Assembly: GCA_000507305.1 (NCBI GenBank)
Contig: DF239949.1
Coordinates: 85,541-149,540 of the forward strand
DNA: 64,000 bases
Direction of reading: 5' to 3'
Source of the DNA: Breviolum minutum Mf 1.05b.01
Lineage: Eukaryota; Sar; Dinophyceae; Suessiales; Symbiodiniaceae
Of the stretch, positions 12,413-24,879 are shown one piece after another. Position numbers and translations under genes: made by a program. The notes under the pieces are model-generated. The model had not been told where the DNA came from. It made no database searches and saw only the letters and a list, made by a program, of their open reading frames with translations. The stretch's first letter is position 1, and each line of letters opens with the position of its first letter.

Positions 12413-12780
12413 TCATCCATCATCTTTTTCCCTCTCTGAAAGTTGGATGATTTTTGTTTCCACCCCAAAAACGACGTCTAGGCTCTCATCATCGGCCACC
12501 ATCACCTCAACTGTGTATCTGCCCTTGTCGTTAGGGCCTCCTGGAGAAGTGGTGTGCCAAGCAGCGATTTTCTGTTGATGGAAGAAATCCTGCACCACCT
12601 GGGATGTATAAAACCTCTTAAGTGATGGGATAAACTACTTCTCCTTTTCCTAGCCGGCACGTTTGAGTCGATGATCTTCCTGTTGCAATGGTGGGATATG
12701 TGATCGTTCCATGGAGGGTAACATGACATATCAAAACATCGGACATCATCCAAAGATTTATCAAAATCTACATCGTTAAG
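12413..12780 (-). CDS. 3' end of an unnamed gene (two exons)
   Basis: The terminal exon 12571-12413 is 52 codons plus TGA: KIAAWHTTSPGG...EVMVADDESLDVV...LSEREKDDG. Its acceptor is CCATCAACAG, the end of a TIR element. Upstream, an open stretch at about 12780-12650 (DKSLDDVRCFDMSCYPPWND) is very protein-like; its donor is unresolved (gtgccg or gtagtt are options). The acidic, hydrophilic C-terminus suggests a soluble domain or cytoplasmic tail. No family recognised. Confidence 0.65.
12572..12640. mobile_element. Truncated CTGTTGATGG-family element forming an intron 3' half
   Basis: CTGTTGATGGAAGAAATCCT with GCACCACCTGGGAT and a following AAAACC..TGGGATAA match half of the complete copy at 39062-39162. 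The other terminus is missing. The element end provides the acceptor of the 12571-12413 exon. Confidence 0.7.
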
Positions 12781-13095
12781 TAGCACATCTCATCAGCTTT
12801 AGGGTATGCTTCCTAGGTTTCTCCCCTTCAGCTCCTGTGACATAGCCTTCCAAGCCGTTGAAATGGGCTTGTGAGAGCCCCATCAATTGCACATGTGCCC
12901 CAACGACCAGATCACCACCTTGTGCCTGTCACATGGGAACGACCGTACTTCCAAGATAGGTCAAATCAAATCTTGATATCATGATGAAACTGGCTGACAA
13001 GCAAAAGCTCGAGTGATAATTATCTTCATTTTTGGCAAGCATCTAGAACCCAGATGGCATCAGTCAAAGATGAAGCTGCATGAGAGAGACGTCAC

Positions 13096-14026
13096 CTAGT
13101 TCTTCCCTGTCAAACATTTCACTCCCCAAATTGGGAGGTCTGGTGCAATCAACCGGTCGACCTTCAAGCCTTTGACGTGGGGAGCAAAAAATGCATCATG
13201 AGTTCGAAAAGGAAAACACACCACAGCTATATAAATGTAACATACCAATACCAAACATGAACGCGCATGCCACCATTCCATACTTCCACCCTTGCCCAAG
13301 AGTCATGCAATTCATCCACGCCTGCATGACTGGTGCAATACGACGGATCTGCTTCTTGGGGCAAAGACGATTGTAACCTCAGGTAGTACGAAGCATTTTC
13401 TGGAGAGAGCTCAACAGCCATCTGCTATCAAAATTGGAACCTTTGATTCCTTGCAATTGTAAAGGGGCATACCATGGCATATCCACATAGTACAAAGTTG
13501 AATGGAATAATGAATTTTAATGATACATTAGGAAATTCATGCTGGGCTGTGCATGAACGCCTCACAACCTAATGAAAACGGGCCACATACATCACCAGAA
13601 TTGATCAAACCTAAGCCAATTAGCGAATCTGACTCTGAGCACGAAAACGCCACAAAAAAACCATCGGTAGGACAAGGTAAGTGCACGACTTGACCACCTT
13701 GAAGACCATGCAGAAGTTCAAACAGTTGACATCTAGACACAAAATCTGTTGAAAGAATGACAATTCGTTCATACTGACCAGCACATATACCTGAATTAGA
13801 TCTTTATCAACAAAGAGATACAAACAGTGCGTCAAAAAAAAACTCCAACCAAACCGATAATGAACAGGAGACCGAACATTGAAAATAAACGCGCCAACCT
13901 GAGTATCTGCAGTGGCCAAGCAGCATCTGCTGAAACATGATGGTTTAGATTCCTAAGTGCTGGAGATTCACGGCTCTGACAAAAATGGGGACCCAATGAA
14001 TCAATAGCAGTTAACAAGCCTTCTTC
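13096..14026 (-). CDS. Multi-pass membrane protein gene, 3' four exons
   Basis: Exons 14026-13791, 13745-13634, 13377-13246 and 13169-13096 join in phase and end at TAG. Acceptors are ttttgctcttctgaacag, ctttcaacag, tacctgag and cgtcaaag; donors are gtatat, gtcaga and gtatgt. Hydrophobic segments lie in exon 1 (FSMFGLLFIIGLVGVF), exon 2 (SCTYLVLPMVFLW) and exon 3 (KYGMVACAFMFGI). The first intron is only 45 nt. Exon 1 needs one extra T in a T9 run (about 13835-13843) to stay in frame: assembly error or inactivating change. Function unknown; membrane location inferred. Confidence 0.62.
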
Positions 14027-14183
14027 CTGTTCAGAAGAGCAAAAATTGAAACATGGTTCAAGCAAACCTCCGAAACATATATGCCAAAATATATACATAA
14101 ATAACAATTAATACATATATTGATACTACAATATGAACCAACAATGCCCAAACAGTTAGTTTACATTTAAAAGAAAAAAAGAC

Positions 14184-14730
14184 TCAAAGAAGTGCTTTGA
14201 ACCCAGGATCTTTTTGAGGTGCGTCTGGGGCAGTTCCAGGGATAACTTTTCGTTTCGTCCTGTAGCCTCCTTCAGATCTCTCAACAACCTCCTGATCTTC
14301 TGTGCCCACGGATACTGCATACCTGGAAGTGGAAACAAAAGATTCGTTACAGCATGCTGTAGCTGCAAGGTGCTATTTTTCATCATTTTTGTACTGTGGA
14401 TCAAAGGGATGAAACAAAGTTCAACACCATTCAACGAGGATTATCAGATCCTCGTGCTGCGATCGATCTAAATTGACAAACCTCTTCCCATCCTCTGCGA
14501 TAACAACAATTATTTCACGCTGGTTCATCCTACAAATACCAGGTGCAACAAAACTCATGCGACCTGTGTTTTGCAAAAAACATCCCATCACCAACGAATC
14601 ACCCTCTACTAAAGAGATTCTGAAGTGGGAAAACAGCAAGCTTCATAATACTAGGTAGTTTCTGATGTTTCTCTGGTGGCGACATTGCATCAAAGTCATT
14701 TGATTTCTCCAGCTCTTTCCGGAAGCTGTT
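14184..14730 (-). CDS. 3' end of an unnamed gene
   Basis: Exon 14619-14482 (acceptor ttttcccacttcag, donor gtttgt; RISLVEGDSLVMGCFL, NQREIIVVIAEDGKR) and exon 14322-14184 (acceptor tttccacttccag; YAVSVGTEDQEVVER...KALL then TGA) join in phase across a 159-nt intron. A further exon at about 14725-14655 (FRKELEKSNDFDAMSPPEK) probably precedes them. The C-terminus is hydrophilic, rich in Pro, Lys and Glu, and looks like an unstructured tail. A second frame of the last exon is also open but breaks phase. Confidence 0.66.
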
Positions 14731-14880
14731 GCAGTGAACGGGGAAAAACTGCTACAGGGAATGGGGAAAGTCCTTCCTAAATCATGCCCGCCTCTTGTTT
14801 CATGTGTACTTTACAATGGAAACGCTGTTTCCTGTAGTGACCGATCCCCCTTGTTCCTTTTCCACGATGAACAGCCAGCA

Positions 14881-15237
<357 letters not shown>

Positions 15238-15323
15238 AACCTGACCCCTTCTCCTACTGCAATGGGATGTCATTACGAATTACATCGAATTACCAATCTC
15301 GAAATCCCTGAACCATTGGGTAC

Positions 15324-16788
15324 TTATCGTTCGTATTGCCAAGTGGTGCTTGTTCTTCTCAGAACCCTTGTAGTCATCGGGTTTGCAATGCGACAATCAA
15401 AATGGTGAGGAAGCAATAACTCGTTTCCAAGCTGCTTCTCGCGCTGGACGTACATGTACATGCCCACACCAATACAAGAAAGAAGGCCGCCCACACCAAA
15501 AGAGACGATCAAAATCACCTTGAGAACATGATTGCTGATGATGTTTCCAGGGAAGTTTGCATTGCGAATCTATTCTTTTGTGATTTAGTTAGACAATGTT
15601 AGACACCTTACGGTAGCTTCGTTCATCGCTCCCGTTCTCGGCAAAAAGGCATCTAGGTACCCCAAAAACAGCGACCCTTCGTCACCACTCTCATCTGAAC
15701 CATGCTGAACCTTGTCATCTGATTTCACCAACTCTTCCAAAGTCATCCAAAATCTCCCCCCCCACAAAAAGAAATCAGAAACCTCCTGAACGTACATCAT
15801 TATTTGTAGTGACGATCAGTGACCATCATTGCCATTTTCCAAGGAAAAGTTTTCAGGTTGAGCGGCCCTCAAAATCAGCGGTTTTGCGGTCAAGGAACCA
15901 TAATCATATTACTTGCTGTCCTGCACGCTTCACAACTTGACCAAATCATTGATGCCATTGACGTACCAGTACCAAGTACCATGGGGCAGTGGAGTAAGTA
16001 CACAGTACGGTAGTAGGGCCCCTATCTGTGGGTATGTCGTATCTACCAATTTATTCCTAGGATTCATTGATGTAGGGTCCCAAGTGGTCTCCAAACAGTC
16101 GTGCACCATGTGTAAAGACATACTTATATATAGTTGGTGGTTTCAACCCATCTGAAATTATTAGTCAAGTTAAGTTGGATCGTTTCCCGAGGTAATGGTA
16201 AAAGTATTACTGTAAATATGTGAAACCACAACCTAAATACTTATAGTATGTTATAGTGGTTGTTCATTGTTGTTCTTTCTTACACGCATGATTATCTTCA
16301 CTTTAGGCAATTTCTGGGGGCTGAAACTCCGCCAGGAATCGATAAGGGGCTTCGCTGATTTGAGGAAAAAAAAACTCTGTTGGCAATTGAAGGTCCCTAT
16401 CGAAACACAAATGCTTGGGGCTAGATGGCATGGAGGCGTCTTCGTGAGCAGAACATGATGCAAACTTATCAAGGTTACAATCTACCCTTTCACTTACGGT
16501 CATAGATATAAACATATTCAAAAACCATCAAAAAACTATCTACCTCCTTATGTTTGTATACATGTAAGACGATACTGTATTGAAATCAAAATAATCATCT
16601 ACACAATACTTGTAGACAATGATTTTAGATTGACAGATACTTTTCCAGAAACAAATTGGTTCCTTTTGGTACAGTGCATCTACCAGCAGCCAAATCAACC
16701 CAGCAGTCCATGTTGGTGGGGGCGGCGTGGTGGTCGTGTCAGGCGGTGCCTCCACCATCACAGGGTCCAGGGCAACATATGCCCACAT
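15324..16788 (-). CDS. Single-pass or multi-pass membrane protein gene, 3' part
   Basis: Firm exons: 15785-15612 (EELVKSDDKVQHGSDESGDE, donor gtaagg) and 15569-15324, separated by a 42-nt intron, both phase 0. The latter has a transmembrane segment (VILIVSFGVGGLLSCIGVGM) then a basic tail ending QYER and TAA. Upstream exons 16788-16684 (MWAYVALDPVMVEAPPDTTT...TAGLIWLL, donor gtagat, 35 codons) and about 16470-16303 (SPKHLCFDRDLQLPTEFFF) have compatible phase; the 16303 exon would need a GC donor before its in-frame stop, so it could instead end a separate gene. Product unknown. Confidence 0.66.
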
Positions 16789-16831
16789 CTGTCCTCACAG
16801 CTTCAGACTCTTACCAAATCTGTCCTAATGT

Positions 16832-16950
16832 GCACCCCTGAAAATTAACATGTTGCACAGTTGCACCTAAAAATCACCAAATTGAAAAGGAAAATCATCA
16901 GAACCTAAATCTTCATTCATTTTTGTTCCATGTTAAAATTTTCCAGGGTG
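16832..16950. mobile_element. Degraded TIR element
   Basis: CACCCCTGAAAATTAACATG at the left and CCATGTTAAAATTTTCCAGGGTG at the right are imperfect inverted copies; TA follows on the right. Related to 52333-52442. Confidence 0.55.
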
Positions 16951-17260
16951 TAACAAATACAGCACATAAATGCTCTAAGGTATATTTACAATCGGGCACA
17001 CAGTGGATAGGGTTTTAACAGAAAAAATCATCCTCAAGCCTCAAGTACTACTGGAATCATGCAGACCAATTTGAATGGGAGAAAGGATGGGCCCCCTACT
17101 TTTAGTCAGGTACCCTCCCGTAACATGGCAATGGAAAATTATTTCAACACGAAAAACCTTGTGCCCCAACTCCAGATTGAAACATGGAAGAAATGGTCAA
17201 TGATTCAATGAATTCAATAAATGGTCGTCTCTCACTCCAATTCCCATCATGAATTATGAA

Positions 17261-17494
17261 TCAGCAGCCAGTTGCGATGTTTTCCAAGTCTGTATGACTC
17301 GATCTAACCCCAGCCGTTGCAGCCGGGTCATGGTCACCAACTTTCGCGAGGGTTGCAAGGTTGGAGGCTGACAACAACTGGACACCACTGAGTGAATGAT
17401 GAACATTTGCGGCCCCCGCGGTCATTGTTCCTAGACACCCGGCTCCAAACAAGGGGTCTTGACCAACTTGTCTTGGATCTAACTTACTGTAAGC
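17261..17494 (-). CDS. Probable terminal exon of an unnamed gene
   Basis: After acceptor cttctctttccggcag the frame runs 77 codons to TGA: KLDPRQVGQDPLFGAGCLG, then GVQLLSASNLATLAKVGDHD, ending ENIATGC. It is GC-rich, phase 0 in, with a good polypyrimidine tract. The plus strand also stays open (17392-17814), which lowers certainty. No family recognised. Confidence 0.5.
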   Translation of the reverse strand, partial: AYSKLDPRQVGQDPLFGAGCLGTMTAGAANVHHSLSGVQLLSASNLATLAKVGDHDPAATAGVRSSHTDLENIATGC

Positions 17495-18983
17495 CTGCCG
17501 GAAAGAGAAGCGGTCGCTTCTATGAGCAGGAACCCGTTGACGCTGGCAAAGTTCAAACCAGGTTTGACAGGGCAGCGCCCCGGGCAAAAAAAAAGTGTGG
17601 GGGTCTGTCATTGCGTGATGTGCTGAAGAATTCCTGCATAAATATCTGTGAATATCTTAGTTCAAGCAACATGTCCAATCACACATCCAACATACATTCG
17701 ATCCCCGATCAGTCGCCGCTGCTGCATCTTATGGCAAGCAAACAAAAACTGACCAAACGTGCTACGTCAGAGCTTTATAAACTGCTCTTGGAGGGAGGCA
17801 ATCGAATTACATAGAGGTGCCCACAGAATGTGGAACTAAAGTGTGCCAACCGAGAGATACATGGAATGTCCAAATTGGCATCAGGTTGGCTGACGGAAGC
17901 TGTGCTTGTTCCTTCAGGTTTCTTCATTAAAACTCTCATGAATGATCTTGAAATGACGTCTGAAAAAAACCTACAAACAAAAACGGTTTGCACTCAAACA
18001 GGTTCCTTACGTTCCTTTGTCAAGATCTGTTGACTTCTGGCTATCTCATCATACATTCTAAAAGATTGGTTCCACGCAAGCTGCGAGGGTGTTTTTTAGC
18101 TTTCCGTTATTGACCTTTCATTCCATTCCCAATGTATCATGTAGATGTATGTTGTATATTACATTATATATTACATATCAAATATTATGAAAATATGAAT
18201 ATATTCCATCAACACATGCGTTACAAATCGATATATTCCCGAATTTATATGTATCGCTGTATGTACACAGTACACACCATGTCCATAAATGTAGGCTGAG
18301 TAAACCGAGCTCTTTTCTTTTTTAAACAGCAACCAGCCCTCGGTGATTGGGCTGGTTTGGTCGATTTGGGGAGGCTGATTTGGTCCAGTAGGATAAGATA
18401 GTATAAGATAGCATGGAAATTTGTCCGGTAGCTGCACAAGACATGTCCGGATTGGGAACGGAGGCAGTTCCGCTGCTTTTCAACAGATATATCCGGTTTC
18501 AGTTCACAGGTGTCAGTGTCTAGACACCTGTGGATATTCGTCATTGACCCTAGGTATCATCCATGGGTTTGACATAACTCATTGGATAGTGGCCACTGGC
18601 CTTTCATCCCAAATGATTGATCCATAGTCCATGATTCCGGTATTCATGACATGGGTTCAACCCTTCATGTTTCTTATCAATTCCACTTGGTCGTGTCAGG
18701 CCACATACATAGGAATTCATTAGTTCCATTCAGATACATCAGTTCTTCATCTAATTAATCATCCCCAAGTTTTCTCATTCAGGAGAATGAATATGCAGGA
18801 ATGATTGCGTATTGCATACATCAATGAGAATCATCACATAAATTCTGTTTTTTTTCACAAGCACAGCTTCCAAGGACCGAGTCAAAAGCATATCCCTCGG
18901 CCTTCATTTCAGAGTCTATCATCGGCAGGAGACATTTGAAAGATTCGAAGTGGGACACCAGTCCCCGTGGCCTGTGATCTTAC
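17495..18983. other. Mostly no supported gene
   Basis: A minus open stretch at about 18530-18245 (DTDTCELKPDISVEKQ) after an atatccacag acceptor, and SEMKAEGYAFDSVLG at about 18915-18845, are coding-like but lack a second boundary. The rest is AT-rich. Confidence 0.4.
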
Positions 18984-19935
18984 AACATGCCACAGGGCAA
19001 AATATCGTGCCCGGGCGCTTCCCACCAGAATGACTGCCTTAGTGGTCCATTCCGAATGAAAAAAATGACGCTCCAGAGCCTCTCTGTTGGGTGCAAATGT
19101 AGTATTCATGTATAATATATAAGTCTTTCTTCAACATAGACGGAGGAACCAGTGCCATGGATACAGGATATTTCAATCTACCTTTGACTGCGTGTTTTAA
19201 CATGCTCTTCTCCAACTGGCAGTCAGTATGTATGATCACGCTACCAAAGCAACTCTATATTCAAGATATATTTCATGCACATGACAAGGGAGAAATCAAC
19301 CAATTTGAGCCCTACAGAGTTGCGCAGTTTGTTATGACCTGTAAACTTCCAGCCAAAGAATAAAATCGGAAGACCCAACGAATCCTTGCCATGAAGCAAA
19401 AAGTGTTGGCGATCCATGTTTCTGAGGTGATGAAGGAACCTGGGCCATCAAAGCGGCATGCTGTTGATGGTAACTCAGGGGAGTCAAAGAACATGACACC
19501 ATGAGTGCCATGTACTGAACAAGAAACAGCTTGCCATGGCCCATGGTTGGCTGTTATGATCTATTTTTTGCAAGTTTGACCATTGTTAACCACTATGCAT
19601 TTCCATACCATCCTAGTCCCATCCTCTGGAAACCCAACACATGTTACGGAGCAAAACCAGCTTACCATAGTTTAACCCCTGGCCCACCAAACCTGTAGGA
19701 ACTCCCTTCATCCCTAAAAGCCTTCACCCCGTTCAATCCTTTGGTAAAACTTGTCAGCCAGGTAACAATTTCCCGCCTTCCCACCATCTTTTCCAAATTT
19801 CATCATGACATTTGCTTTATCCCACAGGTCAACATTGGCATTGTAGAATCCTTTCCACCATCTTTGCCATCCCTTGGACTCATGGATCTCCGTCGAATCC
19901 TTACACTCGCTGCTGTTCAGCTTTTGTTGAAACCT
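18984..19935 (-). CDS. Four-exon fragment of an unnamed gene
   Basis: Exons from about 19935 to 19728 (KGWQRWWKGFYNANVDLW..., donor gtgaag), 19460-19339 (acceptor CCATCAACAG; TSETWIANTFCFMARIRWVF, donor gtcata), 19215-19182 (34-nt microexon LEKSMLKHAVK, donor gtagat) and 19081-18984 (ALERHFFHSEWTTKAVILVG, donor gtaaga) join without a phase break. Aromatic-rich first exon, partly hydrophobic second exon. The 19460-19339 exon is also open in another frame, but only this frame keeps phase. Both ends of the gene are undefined. Confidence 0.62.
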
Positions 19936-20489
19936 CGGAACTTCCAACGGAATCGAGTTCCGTGAATTTCGGGTTTCGGTTGAGATATATGGGCATCATT
20001 ATTGCCAGACAACAAGGCAAATCTTGAATCGAAATAGGGTGAAATACAGCAATTCGCGAAAGGAAACAACTATAGGCATCAACAAAAATCTAAATTGAAA
20101 GCGTGGGAGGTTCTTATAGTGGCTGAAGCATGTACGTGAGTTCGACGAATCTCTCTACATCAATTGCACATGGCAAACACATAACGAATAGTTCACAATT
20201 TGATCGGACGATAGCAAACATGACGAAGAAAAACGGCCAAGAAGAACCAGAACGACACAAACAGCTGACTAACCAAACCGCAACAGCAGCAAAATCATGG
20301 CAACCTCCCTCGTCGCGATCATCAGGACACTATTCCTTGTCGTCACTACGAATCATCCTCGTCGTCCTCTTCATCATTGATGGCCATTCACACGCGCGAA
20401 AGCATCATCATAGTCATAATTGTCATGGCTACAAAATTGGCATTATCATGGGCATCATCATCCAATATGGATCACTACTCATCCTTGCA

Positions 20490-20745
<256 letters not shown>

Positions 20746-20970
20746 GCAGCACTGCAAGCGTTAGTGATAATCAATCGCCACCACCATCCCCATCACCACC
20801 ACCAATCAATCAGAAACAATCATTATCAACAGTCCTTTTAAATTTCCCGACCAAAGAATTGGGATCTCAAAACTGGTGGTTTGGAGATCAAAAAACAAAC
20901 AAAAAAGCATAAAAAAGCGAGTCCAAATCCTAAGTGCGAATGAAACTCTAAGTCTCAACTTTCCGCAATA

Positions 20971-21098
20971 CTGTTGATGGTTCAGAAATCCCATTCCCAA
21001 CCACCTGGGATGGTGCAAAAGCCCGTAGTAAATAATGGGATTTCAACTTCCAACCTCAACTGGTGATACTCGGATTTTGAACGAACCATCAACGTCCG
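20971..21098. mobile_element. CTGTTGATGG-family TIR element
   Basis: Left end (TA)CTGTTGATGGTTCAGAAATC is intact; right end GAACCATCAACG followed by TCCG is altered. About 128 bp. Minus sequence beyond the left end is open after CCATCAACAG, and plus sequence beyond the right end is the exon at 21101, so it may form part of an intron. Confidence 0.75.
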
Positions 21099-21100
21099 TA

Positions 21101-21193
21101 GTATTTGTTGACCTCTTGAAGCCTAAGAAGCTCCTTCTCTTCTTGGCATTTTTGTCGGCATCCATTGTCAACGAAGAGACCCGAGTCTGGGAG
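21101..21193 (+). CDS. Candidate exon next to TIR element
   Basis: Acceptor ccgtag lies within the changed end of the TIR element. The frame reads FVDLLKPKKLLLFLAFLSAS then VNEETRVWE, followed by donor gtgcaa. Hydrophobic, possibly membrane-associated. Exact ends are approximate. Confidence 0.4.
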
Positions 21194-21194
21194 G

Positions 21195-22799
21195 GTGCAA
21201 CCACAAGTCCTCAACACGTGACGAAACTCCTACCTGGTGGAACCTGGGTCATTTTTGGAAGGACATTGAAAGTTGTTTGTTTTCAATGTTATTGTTATGA
21301 ATGCATAATACTATATAACCAATTGGACCTCCACCCAAAAAAAATATATAGATTATATAATATATACATAGATGACATATATATATACATATATATATAT
21401 AGTTCTATACATGTACATGCCAGTATATGTATGAAAAAATGGTAATCTTTTGTCAATTCTAGTTGAGGTTTCACCTCCTATCACATCCTTTTTAAAGCTC
21501 CGGGACTCAGTTGGAAAAAAAATGTCGGGCGACTCTGGACACACCATCCGCACTAACGGCAATTCTCGCTGGTCGCAGAATGGCCGTGCCTCGCATGCGT
21601 TGAGTGGATGGAGGGATCGTGATGCCTAGATATTTCATGGTATTACATATGATATTTCATGATATTTCTGCTCGACTTGTGAGGAAATATGCCTCATGAC
21701 ATTAATCATCATGATAGATCGGAAATATTGGATTTCATTTGCGAATGGCTTTCTAATCTTTCTAAATATGACTGATGAGATTGATTCAGAAAAATTCTGC
21801 ATTGTACCGGCTCTGCCCTTGCGTGACACATCAATGATAGATTGATCAATGCATGGGTACGTGAATCAAATAGATATAGTCCTATGTCATTAGTCTATAA
21901 TATAGCTCTACGCATGGATTTAAATCATGGATAGACACATTATAGAATCAATGAGAATCACACATAGAACTGAGACATCCGATGGATAGATAACAGTTGC
22001 ATGCATTTTCCATTTTTTTTGATGCTTTAAAAAAATGGCACTGGAAACATGACCACTCCAGAAAAATTGCTTGCCTCTTTGCAATTCTTGGCGCCCGTCA
22101 ACACCTTCATGGTGGACCAAACCCAATCTGCCTGCCATCGTTTTGGGCATTGAAAGGAATGGGTCCCAAAACCCCCCCCCCGAGGAGTGGACCAGCCTCC
22201 CAGTAGCTCTTATTCCAAGGCATGTCCTTACACTTCCTAGGCGAAAACAGATGCAGATCTCAGTCAAGTTGTGAATGACAACTGTCTGTACCTGGACCAT
22301 GACCATGGAACCAATCAAGACGTGCTAATGAAGTGGGAACATGTGGGAACTACTGTGCTTAGAAATGCAACAAGGCCGTTTAACATGCCAAACACCAACA
22401 AACTTCAAATACTCAAACATCTTATACAAAACAACAAAACAACAACTTTTGCATACACAAAAACACTGCTCCAACTCCAACCCTAGACCAGCAACGTTCC
22501 ATAGCTCTTGGAGCCAAAGCCAGTCTCTTCTGGTGCTTCATTGTCACTCTTATCCAACCAGACCTGCAACTCCTCAGCGCAATAGATCTGGATGGACCTC
22601 CCTGTTATAGACCTCTACTCCAACAAAGGTCACACCTCTTTGCTGTCATCTGCACTCTCTCGGAACACTAGCAGCCCCCCAACAAGAATCCTACCACCAG
22701 CAGCCCCACGGTCCAGGCTATAAGCACCCCTGATTGGCTAAGCTCCAATACCCCCATCCAAGCCCACACTCAAACTATGTGGAGGATCACTATGTCTAC
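21195..22799. other. Mostly non-coding, one ambiguous GC island
   Basis: TA-rich tract at 21350-21410. A GC-richer island at 22080-22270 is open on the minus strand (TGRLVHSSGGGFWDPFLSM after acceptor ttttcgcctag) and on the plus strand (NLPAIVLGIERNGSQ); I cannot choose. Nothing else supported. Confidence 0.4.
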
Positions 22800-23192
22800 T
22801 TGAAGTATGTCAATTTGTTTCCCTTTTCTGAGACCTTGTGCGTTTTGTCCAACTTCGCCAACTTCAAGACACCCAGACACCTCCACCGATGGTAGGTGCT
22901 TGACAGCCACAGAACCACGGCTCGACAAATTCGTGCGCCACATATAGTCCGCCACCTGGCGGTATAGAGGGGAAAGATTCAGAAGAGAGTGGCTTGATAT
23001 CTTGACGAAAGCTACAATGTAGGATCTAGGACTTCCAGTATCTTTGTTCGGATTATCTTTGAGGTTCTTTTTCGCATCATCTCCTGGATTAACTAAGACT
23101 GAATCTATGCACCTGATCGCCACCCCCGCCATTCAGCGGTCCACCCTGACCCTCACCTGATCGCTATCAAAGTTGAAAACGACATCGTTTAC
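22800..23192 (-). CDS. Unnamed gene, exons including a 36-nt microexon
   Basis: Exon 22955-22800 is exactly 52 codons (VADYMWRTNLSSRGSVAVK, EVSGCLEVGEVGQ, KGKQIDILQ), with acceptor tctttcccctctataccgccag and donor gtagac. Microexon 23192-23157 (VNDVVFNFDSDQ) has acceptor cttcggtgcag and donor gtgagg. Between them an open stretch (about 23110-22960; NPGDDAKKNLKDNPNKD) is probably another exon with unresolved ends. Alternating hydrophobic residues suggest a beta-rich domain. Family not recognised. Confidence 0.68.
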
Positions 23193-23893
23193 CTGCACCG
23201 AAGTTACAAGGAGGCTTCCAAAACAAAGGGTGCGAATTCTAGTTGATGGTTTCAACCCAGTTGAAAAATATGCTCGTCAAAATGGGTTCATCTTCCCCAA
23301 GCTTCGGGGTGAAAGTAAAAAACAGTTGAGTTGCCACCACCCATAAATTTGTCGCAGCTACAAGTAACACTTTTGGGGCAATTTAATTTGAACAGCAACT
23401 TTGCCCCATCTCAAAAGTCAGCATCGAACCTCTGACAATTCTCTTGCAAGTGAAATCCGTAATTGGACTCCGTTGCTATGTGGTTTCAGTCTGGTCCAAT
23501 CTTCAATTTGACCATTCCCCATGGGTCATCAATCGTCATCCCCGTTGTCATCACCGTCCACTCTATTGAAGCCAAGCGACCAAGGGTCGAATCCCACGAA
23601 GCAAACTGGCTGCGCGCGTGATGTTGTAAGGGTCCTCAGATGTTTTTGCTGGGATTGGTGTCTGAGGTCCTGATTAATTTGTTAATTTGCATGAAATTTG
23701 TTTGTCAATACAACATATAGAACAACAATTTGTGGAACATAACCTTGCGCATATTTAAGAGCTTCCACTCCTAGCAAAGTCATGCCATATGCATGGTATG
23801 ATCACATCTCATGATTTTGCACTGCTGCATGTGCAATATGTATCAGATGTTTTTCAGAATTCAATCATTGGTTGATATTGATGGCCACCATCA

Positions 23894-24365
23894 TTAGCAT
23901 CTGTGTTCATCAGTTTCACAACCTTTGCAGTCAGACTGCATGTCTTTCCATGTTAATGCCTGTGTGACGACCGTGTCCACTTGCAGAATAGAAGAACATG
24001 TTGAATCCTGTCCAACAAGACTTCCTCTTATAGAGTCTTGCATGATTTGTTGCAAGATTTCAGCTGGCACGCTTTTCGCCTATCTTTCTTCATGTGCACC
24101 GTGTTGGGCAAAAGGCTAAGAATCACATTGAACTGTTCGTAGGGACCCTACCTTCCTAAAAATCACCTGGACCTAATTATCTAATTCATCCTAATTCTGA
24201 ATCCAACCCCCCTTACAAGGCAGATAAATACCAATGTTCAAGATGACCAAAACATCTATTCCAAACATTCGGGCCCTTTCCCAACATTCACATGTCTGTT
24301 GGTAAGCGTCGGTGTCTGCCACAAAGATGGGCCCAAGAGTGCGATGCGAGCCATAAACAAAATTC
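23894..24365 (-). CDS. 3' end of an unnamed gene (two in-phase exons)
   Basis: Exon 24365-24232 (NFVYGSHRTLGPIFVADTD, CECWERARMFGIDVL; donor gtattt, phase 1 out) joins exon 24063-23894 (acceptor aaagcgtgccag; EILQQIMQDSIRGSLVGQD, VVTQALTWKDMQSDCKGC; TAA) across a 168-nt intron with matching phase. The last residues are Cys-rich (CKGCETDEHRC). Function unknown. Confidence 0.7.
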
Positions 24366-24494
24366 CTTGGCACCAGGGCTTAGTCACAATCGTTTCAGAA
24401 TGCTGATCATGCTAGGGATGAGGATGGCTGTTGTACTGTAGTGGTACTACATGCTGGTGGTCATCTCAATCATCAGGATCATGGTTGGAAGGTG

Positions 24495-24637
24495 ATGGTC
24501 ATCGTGATGATGGTGATGATCACGATGATGAGGATGATGATAATGATGATGATGATGATGATGAGGATGATGATGATGAGGATGATGATGATGATGATTA
24601 TGATGATGATGATTATGATGATGATGATGATGATGAC

Positions 24638-24669
<32 letters not shown>
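24495..24669 (+). repeat. (GAT)n microsatellite
   Basis: GATGAT array with GAG, TAT and GAC interruptions; polyAsp, polyMet and polyIle frames are artefacts. Confidence 0.96.
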
Positions 24670-24879
24670 GTCTTTGAACATTTTTGTGATCTGTAAAATT
24701 ATACATAGGAGCACAAGGATCAATATATATATATAGTGATGATAGTGGGTGAGGTGGTGTGCTTATCGAAGGAAGTTTAGAAGTCTAACTTCCGACAATA
24801 TGCAGAGTTGAAAAAGCAGAGTGGAGATGTCAAGTCAGCAGAAAGAAGATCAACACGCGTGTAGAGTCACTAGAAAGAA

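Noticed and set aside
21920-22318. 132-codon minus ORF as a gene
   Set aside because: Both strands are open over the same GC island and a long C run crosses it; strand could not be decided, so it is only mentioned as a coding-like island.
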